Source: CANHVK01 sp046304235
GTDB lineage: Bacteria > Bacteroidota > Bacteroidia > Flavobacteriales_D > Crocinitomicaceae
DNA length: 55,164 nucleotides
NCBI GenBank assembly: GCA_046304235.1
Contig: JBKCEW010000170.1
Coordinates: forward strand, 1 to 55,164
Direction: 5' to 3'
Shown: one piece after another, positions 40,831 through 49,203 of the stretch
Numbering within the stretch: the stretch's first letter is position 1
How the letters are laid out: every line of letters begins with the position of its first letter
Made by a program: the position numbers and the translations under genes
The notes under the pieces: model-generated
The model's input: only the letters and a program-made list of their open reading frames with translations
Told to the model about the DNA's origin: nothing
Databases searched by the model: none

Positions 40831-41163
40831 TTATAAACTTTCAAAAGTAAAGTCTGAATCTTTGTTTTCGTTTCTAGGATATGGTTCGTTTTTAAATTCA
40901 CCAGTCTCATTTAATTCCTCCAATTTATTCATTATTTCATCTAAACCATCTCTAAACTTTTGAAAATCTTCTTTGTAAAGAAATATCTTATGTTTTTGAA
41001 AAAATTCTCTTCCGTCTTCCGTTACTTTTTTGCTTTCAGTAAGAGTTAAATATAACTCATTGCCTTTGGTTGTTTTGATGTCGAAAAAATAAGTTCTTTT
41101 TCCTGCTTTAATAGCTTTGCTAAACACCTCATCATTACGATCGTTTCTTTTATCAAATTCCAT
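40831..41163 (-). CDS. DUF3276 (PUR-alpha-like nucleic-acid-binding) protein
   Basis: This 110-aa protein matches the DUF3276/PUR family found almost only in Bacteroidetes: VFSKAIKAGKRTYFFDIKTTKGNELYLTLTESKK, EDGREFFQKHKIFLYKEDFQKFRDGLDEIMNKLEE. The Whirly-like PUR fold binds single-stranded nucleic acids; in Borrelia the homologue regulates transcription. Acidic tail residues follow. Single-gene unit with a good terminator downstream. Confidence 0.88.
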   Translation of the reverse strand: MEFDKRNDRNDEVFSKAIKAGKRTYFFDIKTTKGNELYLTLTESKKVTEDGREFFQKHKIFLYKEDFQKFRDGLDEIMNKLEELNETGEFKNEPYPRNENKDSDFTFESL

Positions 41164-41249
41164 AGCCTAGTTTATTTGCTTTAAAAGTAATATAAAAAAT
41201 AAAACAAACAATTAAAATAAACTAAAAATAAACAAGTGAAAACTATTAG

Positions 41250-42221
41250 TTAACGTTTTTTTATTTCAGGTAAAGCAGGTGTATGTTTGTTTTGGGTTCC
41301 TGGTGCGTTTAAATCACTTGGATCAATCCATGATTTTTTTAACTCTTCTTCTTTAATTTCTCCTGTTTTTTTATCAATGTTGTATTGTTTGTATGTGTTT
41401 TTTTCTATTTCATTTACTGCAATAACGTCTTCTTTTAAAACCCACTTTTCGTTTTCAAATATGTAAGCATCATAAGACATATCAGGTATGTAATATTCAT
41501 ATAACCCTTTCATTGATGGGGATTCTGGGGATAAATGATCAAAAACAATTCGTTCTAATTTAGATTCGTATCTAAGGGTGACAGATGCTTTTTTAGAATA
41601 TTCTAAAACAATTCGCTTTAATTTTTCTGTTTTAGTTTGAAAAACATTTGCTCCAATTTTTACGTGGTTTCCATTGATTTGTATTACATCTATTATTTTC
41701 ATGAAGCTAATATTCCCATTACTTCTCCAGCCTAATACTGTATACAAATCTTTTTTACCTTTTTTATTTGGAATTATTTTATAATACAAGGCACCGTACC
41801 AATTTGATTCCTGGATAACATCTGTCGGCATTTCATATACAATGTTTTTATTGATTAGCTCGATAATTTTATTTTTCTTTTTGTTTCCTTTTCGAACAAT
41901 ATATCCAAAAAACAAATTACTCTCATCTTCTAATTGTATGTTCCAATTGACAATTCTGAAACTTTTGTCAGGACTATCTATTACACCGATAGTTTTTAAG
42001 CGTGGAAAAGAATAGGTATATGATTCAGGTAGTAAGAGGGTTTCAAGTAGATAATCTTTAAATTCTTGATTTAACTTTTTCTTTTCGGCATCTTTTACAG
42101 CCGATCGAACTTTATTTAGTTGTAAAAACAAAACCTTTTCTCTGAAAGGGATAAGTGTATCTTTTTGAGAGAAAAGGTTTGTGAAAAAGAGAGATATTAT
42201 AATTACTAAATAGTATTTCAT
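41250..42221 (-). CDS. Hypothetical secreted protein
   Basis: This 323-aa protein has a signal peptide (about 1-18, ending FSQ) and a basic beta-rich body with no recognised domain. WNIQLEDESNLFFGYIVRKGNKKKNK and WYGALYYKIIPNKKGKKDLYTVLGW show regular Trp/Tyr spacing. The C-terminus is Pro/Lys-rich and not a T9SS tail. An unusually strong 13-bp inverted repeat lies inside the first 91 bases of the gene (42131-42180). No function can be assigned. Upstream is the ferredoxin gene with a 29-bp spacer. Confidence 0.65.
   Translation of the reverse strand: MKYYLVIIISLFFTNLFSQKDTLIPFREKVLFLQLNKVRSAVKDAEKKKLNQEFKDYLLETLLLPESYTYSFPRLKTIGVIDSPDKSFRIVNWNIQLEDESNLFFGYIVRKGNKKKNKIIELINKNIVYEMPTDVIQESNWYGALYYKIIPNKKGKKDLYTVLGWRSNGNISFMKIIDVIQINGNHVKIGANVFQTKTEKLKRIVLEYSKKASVTLRYESKLERIVFDHLSPESPSMKGLYEYYIPDMSYDAYIFENEKWVLKEDVIAVNEIEKNTYKQYNIDKKTGEIKEEELKKSWIDPSDLNAPGTQNKHTPALPEIKKR
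42131..42180 (-). repeat. Perfect 13-bp inverted repeat inside the 5' coding region
   Basis: AAACCTTTTCTCT (42131-42143) and AGAGAAAAGGTTT (42168-42180) are perfect reverse complements separated by 24 nt, within codons about 14-31 of the hypothetical gene. Read on the minus strand, the stem is followed by T-rich sequence (TGTTTTTAC). It might act as an attenuator. Confidence 0.55.
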
Positions 42222-42250
42222 ACCTCTAAAACGTATTTAATTGCAAAATG

Positions 42251-42598
42251 TTATAAATGCATGAAGTCTTTTTTAGCTAATAATTGTTCCTCAGTTTCTC
42301 TGTGGTCTGGATCATCAACACAACAGTCAACAGGACAAACAGCAGCACATTGAGGCTCATCATGAAAACCAACACATTCTGTACATTTATCTGTTGCGAT
42401 ATAATATACATCCATGTTCATAGGTTCAAAAGCATGTTGTGCATCAACATCATCACCGCTTAATGTAGTAATCATCCCTTTAAGTGATGTACCATCTGAA
42501 TATTTCCATTCAGCACCTCCTTCATATATTGCGTTATTTGGACATTCTGGTTCACAAGCACCGCAATTGATGCACTCGTCTGTTATAATGATTGCCAT
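42251..42598 (-). CDS. fdx: 2[4Fe-4S] ferredoxin with extended linker
   Basis: This 115-aa electron carrier has two cluster motifs: CINCGACEPECP (Cys9, 12, 15, 19) and CTECVGFHDEPQCAAVCP (Cys72, 75, 84, 88). The second has the long C-x2-C-x8-C-x3-C spacing typical of Alvin-type ferredoxins. About 45 residues between the clusters (27-70) form an insert not present in the smallest ferredoxins. The Cys-rich tail (VDCC) includes extra cysteines. Cytoplasmic. Partner oxidoreductases are not in the window. It precedes the secreted hypothetical gene by 29 bp. Confidence 0.92.
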   Translation of the reverse strand: MAIIITDECINCGACEPECPNNAIYEGGAEWKYSDGTSLKGMITTLSGDDVDAQHAFEPMNMDVYYIATDKCTECVGFHDEPQCAAVCPVDCCVDDPDHRETEEQLLAKKDFMHL

Positions 42599-42648
42599 AA
42601 TTATTATTTTTTACAAATATAAAACTCAAAATCTAAAAAAATTTGTTT

Positions 42649-44034
42649 CTAACAAAGTTCTTTTATCTCGGAAATAAATTTTTCCGCAAATACGTTCGCT
42701 TTTTCTTCAGTCGTGCTTTCTGAATATATTCGAATGATAGGTTCCGTGTTGCTTTTACGTAAATGAACCCATTCATTTTCAATATATATTTTTACACCGT
42801 CTGTTTTGTCAACTTCAAAGTTTTTGTAGTTTTCTGAAACTTTTTCAAGAATTTGGTCAACGTTGATTTGAGGTGTTAACTCAATTTTATTTTTTGAAAT
42901 AACATATTTAGGGAATGAATCTCTTAATTCCGAAGTTTTCATTCCTTTTTTTGCTAATGATGTTAAAAACAATGCAATACCAACCAAAGCGTCTCTGCCG
43001 TAGTGTAATTCTGGGTAGATGATACCACCGTTTCCTTCACCGCCAATAATCGCGTTTTCAGCTTTCATTTTAGCCACAACATTCACTTCACCAACAGCGG
43101 CAGCGAAGTATTTTAAACCTTTTGCCTCTGTAATATCTCTCAATGCTTTTGTAGAAGATAAATTGGATACGGTTGCTCCTGGTGTATGTTGTAGCACATA
43201 GTCAGAAACTGCTACCAATGTATATTCTTCACCAAACATAGAACCATCTTCACAGACCATAGCTAAACGATCTACATCTGGATCTACAGTGATACCTAAA
43301 TGTGCATTTGTCTCTTTTATTTTGTCAGAAAGATCTGTTAAATGTTCAGGTAATGGCTCTGGATTGTGAGGAAAATGTCCTGTTGGTTCACAATACATTT
43401 CAATGACGCTTTCAACACCTAATGCTTTTAATAAAGCGGGTACAAAAATTCCTCCGGTAGAATTTACTGCATCAACAACAATTGTAAAATTTGCTGCTTT
43501 GATAGCATCTTTATCAACCAAAGGTAAGTTTAATACTGCGTCAATGTGTTTTTGTAAGTAAGTATCGTCGTGTGTAACTATTCCTAAATCATCTACTTCT
43601 GCAAAATCGAATGAATCATTAGCAGCTATTTGTAGAATTAATTCACCCTCTTCACCAGAAATAAATTCTCCTTTATTGTTAAGAAGTTTTAACGCATTCC
43701 ATTGTTTTGGGTTGTGACTAGCAGTAAGAATGATTCCTCCTTGAGCTTTTTCCATGGGTACTGCAACTTCAACCGTTGGAGTAGTGGATAAACCTAAGTT
43801 GATCACATCGATTCCTAATCCAACTAATGTGTTTTCAACTAAATTAGAGATCATTAATCCTGAAAGTCTTGCGTCTCTTCCTATAACTACCTTTAATTTT
43901 TTATTTGGATTGGTTGATTTTAACCAAGTTCCATATGCAGCTGCAAATTTCACAGTATCAATCGGAGTTAAACCTTGATCTACTCTTCCTCCAATGGTGC
44001 CTCTAATTCCAGATATTGATTTAATTAACGTCAT
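42649..44034 (-). CDS. glmM: Phosphoglucosamine mutase-type hexosephosphate mutase
   Basis: GlmM interconverts glucosamine-6-P and glucosamine-1-P, feeding UDP-GlcNAc and peptidoglycan. The 461-aa enzyme has the active-site TASHNPKQWN (phosphoserine Ser106), the metal loop DPDVDR (251-256), the sugar loop GGEGNGGI and the phosphate-binding RKSNTEPIIRIYSES. Phosphomannomutases share this fold; the family assignment here is by overall similarity. Cytoplasmic. ribH lies 6 bp upstream in the same direction. Confidence 0.88.
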   Translation of the reverse strand: MTLIKSISGIRGTIGGRVDQGLTPIDTVKFAAAYGTWLKSTNPNKKLKVVIGRDARLSGLMISNLVENTLVGLGIDVINLGLSTTPTVEVAVPMEKAQGGIILTASHNPKQWNALKLLNNKGEFISGEEGELILQIAANDSFDFAEVDDLGIVTHDDTYLQKHIDAVLNLPLVDKDAIKAANFTIVVDAVNSTGGIFVPALLKALGVESVIEMYCEPTGHFPHNPEPLPEHLTDLSDKIKETNAHLGITVDPDVDRLAMVCEDGSMFGEEYTLVAVSDYVLQHTPGATVSNLSSTKALRDITEAKGLKYFAAAVGEVNVVAKMKAENAIIGGEGNGGIIYPELHYGRDALVGIALFLTSLAKKGMKTSELRDSFPKYVISKNKIELTPQINVDQILEKVSENYKNFEVDKTDGVKIYIENEWVHLRKSNTEPIIRIYSESTTEEKANVFAEKFISEIKELC

Positions 44035-44040
44035 GATAAT

Positions 44041-44532
44041 TTATTCAAATGATTTTTTTAAAGCAATCATTTTTAAGCAAGCGATTGCACATTCAATTCC
44101 TTTATTCCCATGAATTCCTCCTGAACGATCAATGGATTGCTGTATGTTATTGTCTGTCAACAAACAAAACGAAACTGGAGAATTATATTCCAACATGACA
44201 TTCATTAATCCTTGGGTTGCTCCTTGACAAACAAAGTCAAAATGACGTGTTTCCCCTTGAATCACTACACCAATCGCAACAACCCCGTCAACATCCGTAT
44301 TATCCAACATAAATTGAGATGCTAAAGGTAATTCAAACGCACCAGGCACATGTCTAATTATAATATTCGATTCTGGAACACCATTGTCTAATAATGCTTG
44401 TTTAGCACCTTCGAATAAATTGTTTGTGATTGTATCATTCCATTCAGAAACGACAATGCCGACTTTAAAATCGGCACCGTTTGGAATATTTTCTTTGTTA
44501 TAATCTGATAGATTTTTTAATGCTGTAGCCAC
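44041..44532 (-). CDS. ribH: 6,7-dimethyl-8-ribityllumazine synthase
   Basis: RibH joins a ribitylamino-uracil with dihydroxybutanone phosphate in riboflavin synthesis. The 163-aa protein shows VGIVVSEWNDTITNNLFEGAKQALLDNGV, VPGAFELPLA, and GVVIQGETRHFDFVCQGATQGLM, all conserved around the active site. It is expected to form a 60-mer shell. It overlaps the TPR gene by one base and precedes glmM by 6 bp. No other rib genes are in view. Confidence 0.95.
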   Translation of the reverse strand: MATALKNLSDYNKENIPNGADFKVGIVVSEWNDTITNNLFEGAKQALLDNGVPESNIIIRHVPGAFELPLASQFMLDNTDVDGVVAIGVVIQGETRHFDFVCQGATQGLMNVMLEYNSPVSFCLLTDNNIQQSIDRSGGIHGNKGIECAIACLKMIALKKSFE

Positions 44533-45173
44533 TATTTTACTATTTTGTTTTTAGTTCTTGCAATATATTTATCTATTGCTTTCGCATTAGAGAAAGTCAA
44601 ATAATTACTTTTAATTCTTGTGTAAAGTTCAGAGGCACGTTCAAAATCATTTAATTTCTCAGCAACTAAACCTGCTTTAAATAAATATTCTGGTGAAGTT
44701 TTTTCGTTTTCATTTAAATCTGCAGCTTCAATATACAATTCAAGAGCTTCATCGTATTTTTTTAATTCTGATTTACAATCTCCTTGTAAACCAATTTTAT
44801 AAATTGATAAATATGTATCTTCTACATTAACACCTTCTAATTCATCTAGAGCCTTTGTAAAGTTGCCTTTAGCCATATACTGACGTGCTAATACAAACTG
44901 AGCTAATTCTCCTCCTTGTTTACCATCATAATTTTTTACAGCAGGTTCTAACATAGAGATTGCTTTATCTGTTGAATCTTTCGCAGCATAATTCAAACCA
45001 GACCAATAAGCGTCTTTTGATTTTTCGTTACTTGGTCCCCAAATAAACTGTCTATAAGTAAAATAACCTAGAGATAAAATGATTAAAGCACCTAGACCAT
45101 AGGTTGTTAATCGTAATTTATTATTTTCTTTTAATTGTCTTTTAAAGTCTTCGAAAGAGAAATTTTCAAACAT
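44532..45173 (-). CDS. Membrane-anchored TPR protein (YfgM-like)
   Basis: This 213-aa protein has one N-terminal membrane helix (about 22-42) and then periplasmic TPR-type repeats: AKDSTDKAISMLEPAVKNYDG, FVLARQYMAKGNFTKALDELEG, KSELKKYDEALELYIEAADLN. This matches the YfgM type found beside ribH in Bacteroidetes. It probably aids protein folding or translocon work, but no direct evidence is here. It overlaps ribH by one base. Confidence 0.82.
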   Translation of the reverse strand: MFENFSFEDFKRQLKENNKLRLTTYGLGALIILSLGYFTYRQFIWGPSNEKSKDAYWSGLNYAAKDSTDKAISMLEPAVKNYDGKQGGELAQFVLARQYMAKGNFTKALDELEGVNVEDTYLSIYKIGLQGDCKSELKKYDEALELYIEAADLNENEKTSPEYLFKAGLVAEKLNDFERASELYTRIKSNYLTFSNAKAIDKYIARTKNKIVK

Positions 45174-45276
45174 GGTTTTTGTTTTAATAAGGACAAAAAT
45201 AATATTTTATTCAAATGAAGAAATCATTTTTATGAAAGATTAATATTTAGATATCAACAATTAATGAACTAATAAC

Positions 45277-45879
45277 TCATTTTTTAAATTGACGAAAAGT
45301 CAAGTTAATGCGTGGATCTTTTACTTTTATCTCTTTTTTAAGTTGATGTAACCAATGTTGTTGTGATTCCATATCCATCAATAACAAAGAACCATTTTCG
45401 AGTTTAATTTCGATTTTTTCTCCTGTTTGTTTGTGTTTGAGTTGAAAAGTTCGTGTTGCACCAAAACTAAGCGAAGCAATTGTTCCAGCTGAATCTAATT
45501 CTGGTTCGTTATCACTATGCCATGCCATCCCAATTTCTCCAGAATTATACAGGTTCAACAAGCATCCATTGAATTGCATGTTTAATTCTTTTTCCAATAT
45601 TTGTTTAAGATCCAAAACAACAAGTGACCAAGGATTAGTAATTTTCTTTTGTCTGGAATAGGTGTATTCGATCTGCTCATCTCCTTCAAAGGAAAATTGA
45701 CGTTTGGTAATGATTTTTTTACCAAATAAAGTAAGTTCGTCGTGTTTCCAATTAACCTCTTTCATTAATTGATGGAAAATAGAGTTTTCTGAATCGTTGA
45801 TAAAATAAGGTATATAGCTAGTTGATCCATTAAAAGGTAGCAGATTTGAATTTTTATTTTGTTTAAATAGATTTTTCAT
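45277..45879 (-). CDS. alkB: AlkB-type Fe(II)/2-oxoglutarate dioxygenase
   Basis: AlkB removes alkyl groups from DNA or RNA bases by oxidation. The 200-aa protein has the iron ligands His121 and Asp123 (MAWHSDNEPEL) and His178 (HWLHQL), and the 2OG-binding Arg190 (PRINLTFRQF). LSFGATRTFQLKH is the family signature. The protein is of the AlkB/ALKBH2-3-like short form, cytoplasmic. It stands alone; the 167-bp spacer on its other side leads to the glycan locus. Confidence 0.92.
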   Translation of the reverse strand: MKNLFKQNKNSNLLPFNGSTSYIPYFINDSENSIFHQLMKEVNWKHDELTLFGKKIITKRQFSFEGDEQIEYTYSRQKKITNPWSLVVLDLKQILEKELNMQFNGCLLNLYNSGEIGMAWHSDNEPELDSAGTIASLSFGATRTFQLKHKQTGEKIEIKLENGSLLLMDMESQQHWLHQLKKEIKVKDPRINLTFRQFKK

Positions 45880-46046
45880 TTTAAATAATGTGATTTTAAT
45901 TTTTAATTTATTTATTGATTAAAAATAGTTTAAATCAAATTCGCTTCTAGTTTAAAGTATATATTAAGTTTAAAATTTGATTTTATTTAGCTTAAGAATG
46001 TTGTAATAAATAAATATTACTAAATTAACTAAATTAAAAAAGAGTC

Positions 46047-47363
46047 ATGAGGTTACTTATTTTGATTTTTATGTTTACTATGTCGGTGATGCATGCACAG
46101 GTGTCACATGTTACTGTAGGATTAAAAGATTCAAAATGGGTCCTTTATGTTGATAATGAGCCGTATTATATTCGAGGGGGGGGTGGTACTGTTAATCTTC
46201 AACAATTGAAAGATGCTGGTGGGAATACCATTCGAACTTGGGGTATTGAACACGCTCAACAGATACTTGATGAGGCTCAACATTTAGGTTTAAAAGTAAT
46301 GTTAGGTTATTGGATACAACATGAAAGGCATGGATTCGATTATAATGATTCAATAGCAGTTCAAAATCAATTTAATCAAGTAAAACAAGCTGTTTTGAAG
46401 TACAAGGATCACCCTGCATTACTCATGTGGGGAATCGGAAATGAATACGAATTAGCCTATACAAACACAACAGTTTGGCGAGCTGTGAACGATATTGCTA
46501 AAATGGTGCATGAACTTGATCCAAATCATCCAACTTCAACAGTTACTGCAGGTACAAGTCTAGAAAAATTGAAGTTTGTCAAAAAGGAATTAACGGCTAT
46601 TGATATTTATGGTATTAATACATATGGAGATATAGAAACTGTCCAAGAAACTTTAGATTCTGGAGCTTATAATGGTCCATATATGATTACTGAATGGGGG
46701 CCCAATGGACACTGGGAATCGCCAAAAACACCTTGGGGGATGTCTATAGAACAGAATTCTACTGAAAAAGCAACGTGTTATTTGGATCGATATCATAAAT
46801 ATATTGCTGCAAATAGTAATCAATGTGTTGGTTCATTTGCTTTTCTATGGGGACAAAAGCAAGAATATACGCATACTTGGTATGGATTATTTAATGAAAA
46901 AGGGAAGTCAACCGAGGCAATCGATGCGTTGACTTTTTGTTGGAAAGGTAATTATCCTGAGAATCGTTCACCTCGAATTGACTCTTTAAAAATAGACGAT
47001 CAAAAGGATGTGAAGTTTGGATTTTTCATTTCGCGTAGTAAACATCAATTTAATGTTTATTCACAAGATTTTGAAAATGATAAAATAAATTATGATTGGG
47101 AGTTATATCCAGAAAGTACTGATTTAAAAATGGGAGGTGATGCTGAGTTAAAACCAAAACCAATTGATGGAAGGATTTCAAAAAAAAATGCTGCTAGTAT
47201 AACCTTAAAAACTCCAACAAAAGAGGGGAATTACCGCTTGTTTTTAACCGTTTCAGATTCTAATAAAGTAGCGTACACAAATTTTCCATTTCAAGTGAAA
47301 CCAGGAAAACCAAAGGTAGTAACTATCAAACCGGAAGAATTAAATTCATTTAACAATGAATAA
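46047..47363 (+). CDS. Secreted TIM-barrel glycoside hydrolase (GH2/GH5-like)
   Basis: This 438-aa protein has a signal peptide (about 1-18, MHAQ), a TIM barrel (about 20-300) with GGGGTVNLQQLKDAGGNTIRTWGIEHA, acid/base Glu133 in WGIGNEYE and likely nucleophile Glu216 in ITEWGPNG. A C-terminal Ig-like domain follows (about 305-438). The two Glu residues and the barrel layout fit clan GH-A (GH2, GH5 or GH17-like glucan hydrolases or transglycosylases). Beside a GH16 glucanase, a beta-1,3-glucan substrate is plausible, but not proven. It overlaps the next gene by 8 bp. Confidence 0.78.
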   Translation: MRLLILIFMFTMSVMHAQVSHVTVGLKDSKWVLYVDNEPYYIRGGGGTVNLQQLKDAGGNTIRTWGIEHAQQILDEAQHLGLKVMLGYWIQHERHGFDYNDSIAVQNQFNQVKQAVLKYKDHPALLMWGIGNEYELAYTNTTVWRAVNDIAKMVHELDPNHPTSTVTAGTSLEKLKFVKKELTAIDIYGINTYGDIETVQETLDSGAYNGPYMITEWGPNGHWESPKTPWGMSIEQNSTEKATCYLDRYHKYIAANSNQCVGSFAFLWGQKQEYTHTWYGLFNEKGKSTEAIDALTFCWKGNYPENRSPRIDSLKIDDQKDVKFGFFISRSKHQFNVYSQDFENDKINYDWELYPESTDLKMGGDAELKPKPIDGRISKKNAASITLKTPTKEGNYRLFLTVSDSNKVAYTNFPFQVKPGKPKVVTIKPEELNSFNNE

Positions 47364-49203
47364 AAACAACTACATAGTTTTGTTTTTTCTACTTTCATTA
47401 TTGAAAGGCTATTCTCAACGAAATGTTGATTCCTCATTATTCAATCCTAATCAAAGCGGAATTTATCCAAAAAAAATCGTTTCTGCAATCGAAAACATCA
47501 ATGTATCAGGGTATTATCGTTTTTTAGGATGTTTTTCGGATAGGTCACTTCAGTATCCTGAAATGGGTGCGGTAAATAAAAGCCTTTTTATCGGCGATGA
47601 TAGTAATATTCCTCAACTTCTAATGAATGTTTCTGGTAAGCCTTCAGCAACAACTTCTTTTTCGACAGATATTTACATTTATACTCCATTGAGTGGTTCG
47701 ACATCAGATTATGTTAAAGGGCTTAATTTAGGAGTAAATTTATTTGGATCTCATAAAACTTCAATAGGAACTTTCCAGGTCAAAACAGGTGGTATACATT
47801 GGTATGCATTGAGTCCGATGACTTTTGCTTCTAATACTGGTTATAATCGTTTCAGTTTGTTTGAACGTAATCCTTGGGATCCAAATACTGGAAATTTAAT
47901 GAATCGTTATACGAATTATTTTAAAAATGGTACGCTTACCCAAGATACAAGGTGGGGACAACAAGCTTTTCAAGGATTTATTTTTGAGGGTTTAACGATG
48001 CCACATAGCTTCTCTTTTGCAATTATGCATGGAAAGTCTCAGTTCAATGGTGGGGCGCTGCCAAGGCCTAATTTACTTTCTGGTGGTAAAATTAGAAAAG
48101 AGCTTAAACAAGGTTTTGTTAGTTTAAATGCAATAACAAGTAAAACTTATACCGATAGTTTGACTAATGTGGCAATCGGTTATAATATGATTACCTCAGA
48201 ATTTGATCTAAAAAGTAAGTTTATAGAATTTAGTGGAGAGGTAGGTGTAGGAAATTATTATAGCCCTACAAGTGTAGGGAAATGGGGTGAAGCTATTGAT
48301 CTTAAATTTAAATCAACAAAAAGTTTGTTACCATTTCCAATTGAATTGAGGTTTGTCAGAATTAGCCCTCGAGTGATAAATAATAATGGTGTATTTTGGA
48401 ATTCAAGTATTCAGGAATATAATTCAGCTTTTTCAGCTAATCAAGCTCCAGGAAGTCAGACTCCGATGATTCCATTTGCAAGTTCATTAGTTTCGATTGG
48501 TCAGCTAACTAACAATAGAACTAGCGCTATTTTAAATGTTGATTTAAATTTAGGAGAGAATCATAAGTTAGCGATTGGATATAGTTTGTCTCAAGAAATC
48601 AATGCTTTATCCAAACAAATCACTTATGGCCATCCGGCAAATAACTTGGCACTATCTCGTTTCTGGAGGTGGAATTTTCCTTCTGGAGTGGGGCCGTATG
48701 CTAATTTAAATAAAATTTATAGGGGAGTTTATGAAACAGTATCTATCACAGATTCTATCTCTGCGAAAGGTTTCAATTCGATTGAAGTATGTTATAAAAA
48801 TTCGACCAAATTGCTAAATAAACGTTTGATGCTTTTATATCTTGGAGGATTTCATACAGTTCAAAGAAGTTTTTCATTTATGCCTCAATTTAACAATTTA
48901 AGTTATTTACAAAGTTTAAATCAACAAATTGAATTTTATTTAGAAATACATCCGAAATTTATTTTATCGAATTATTTTGGTTATGATCGTATTATCGCTG
49001 GGAAATTTACAGAAATAGATATACAAACCTTAAAGCATAAGGATCAAACTGGTTATAGTTATGCAATTGGTTTAGATGTTGAATTGGCAAAATCTGTTGG
49101 TTTGTATCTAAGACAAAGATGGATTAATTATCATGATAAAAACTTTGTACTAGATCGTTACAAAGGAACTGAAACTACTGTAGAACTTAAAATATTTTTT
49201 TAA
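47356..49203 (+). CDS. Outer-membrane beta-barrel-like protein, glycan locus
   Basis: This 615-aa protein has a signal peptide (about 1-20) and many short alternating hydrophobic strands, ending in TVELKIFF with a terminal Phe, as expected for an outer-membrane barrel. FSTDIYIYTPLSGSTSDYVKGLNLGVNLFG, FLGCFSDRSLQYPE and similar stretches do not match a family I can name. It may be a porin or surface channel for the glucan products. It starts 8 bp inside the hydrolase gene and ends directly at the start of the next gene (no gap), so the four to five genes form one transcript. Confidence 0.6.
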   Translation: MNKNNYIVLFFLLSLLKGYSQRNVDSSLFNPNQSGIYPKKIVSAIENINVSGYYRFLGCFSDRSLQYPEMGAVNKSLFIGDDSNIPQLLMNVSGKPSATTSFSTDIYIYTPLSGSTSDYVKGLNLGVNLFGSHKTSIGTFQVKTGGIHWYALSPMTFASNTGYNRFSLFERNPWDPNTGNLMNRYTNYFKNGTLTQDTRWGQQAFQGFIFEGLTMPHSFSFAIMHGKSQFNGGALPRPNLLSGGKIRKELKQGFVSLNAITSKTYTDSLTNVAIGYNMITSEFDLKSKFIEFSGEVGVGNYYSPTSVGKWGEAIDLKFKSTKSLLPFPIELRFVRISPRVINNNGVFWNSSIQEYNSAFSANQAPGSQTPMIPFASSLVSIGQLTNNRTSAILNVDLNLGENHKLAIGYSLSQEINALSKQITYGHPANNLALSRFWRWNFPSGVGPYANLNKIYRGVYETVSITDSISAKGFNSIEVCYKNSTKLLNKRLMLLYLGGFHTVQRSFSFMPQFNNLSYLQSLNQQIEFYLEIHPKFILSNYFGYDRIIAGKFTEIDIQTLKHKDQTGYSYAIGLDVELAKSVGLYLRQRWINYHDKNFVLDRYKGTETTVELKIFF

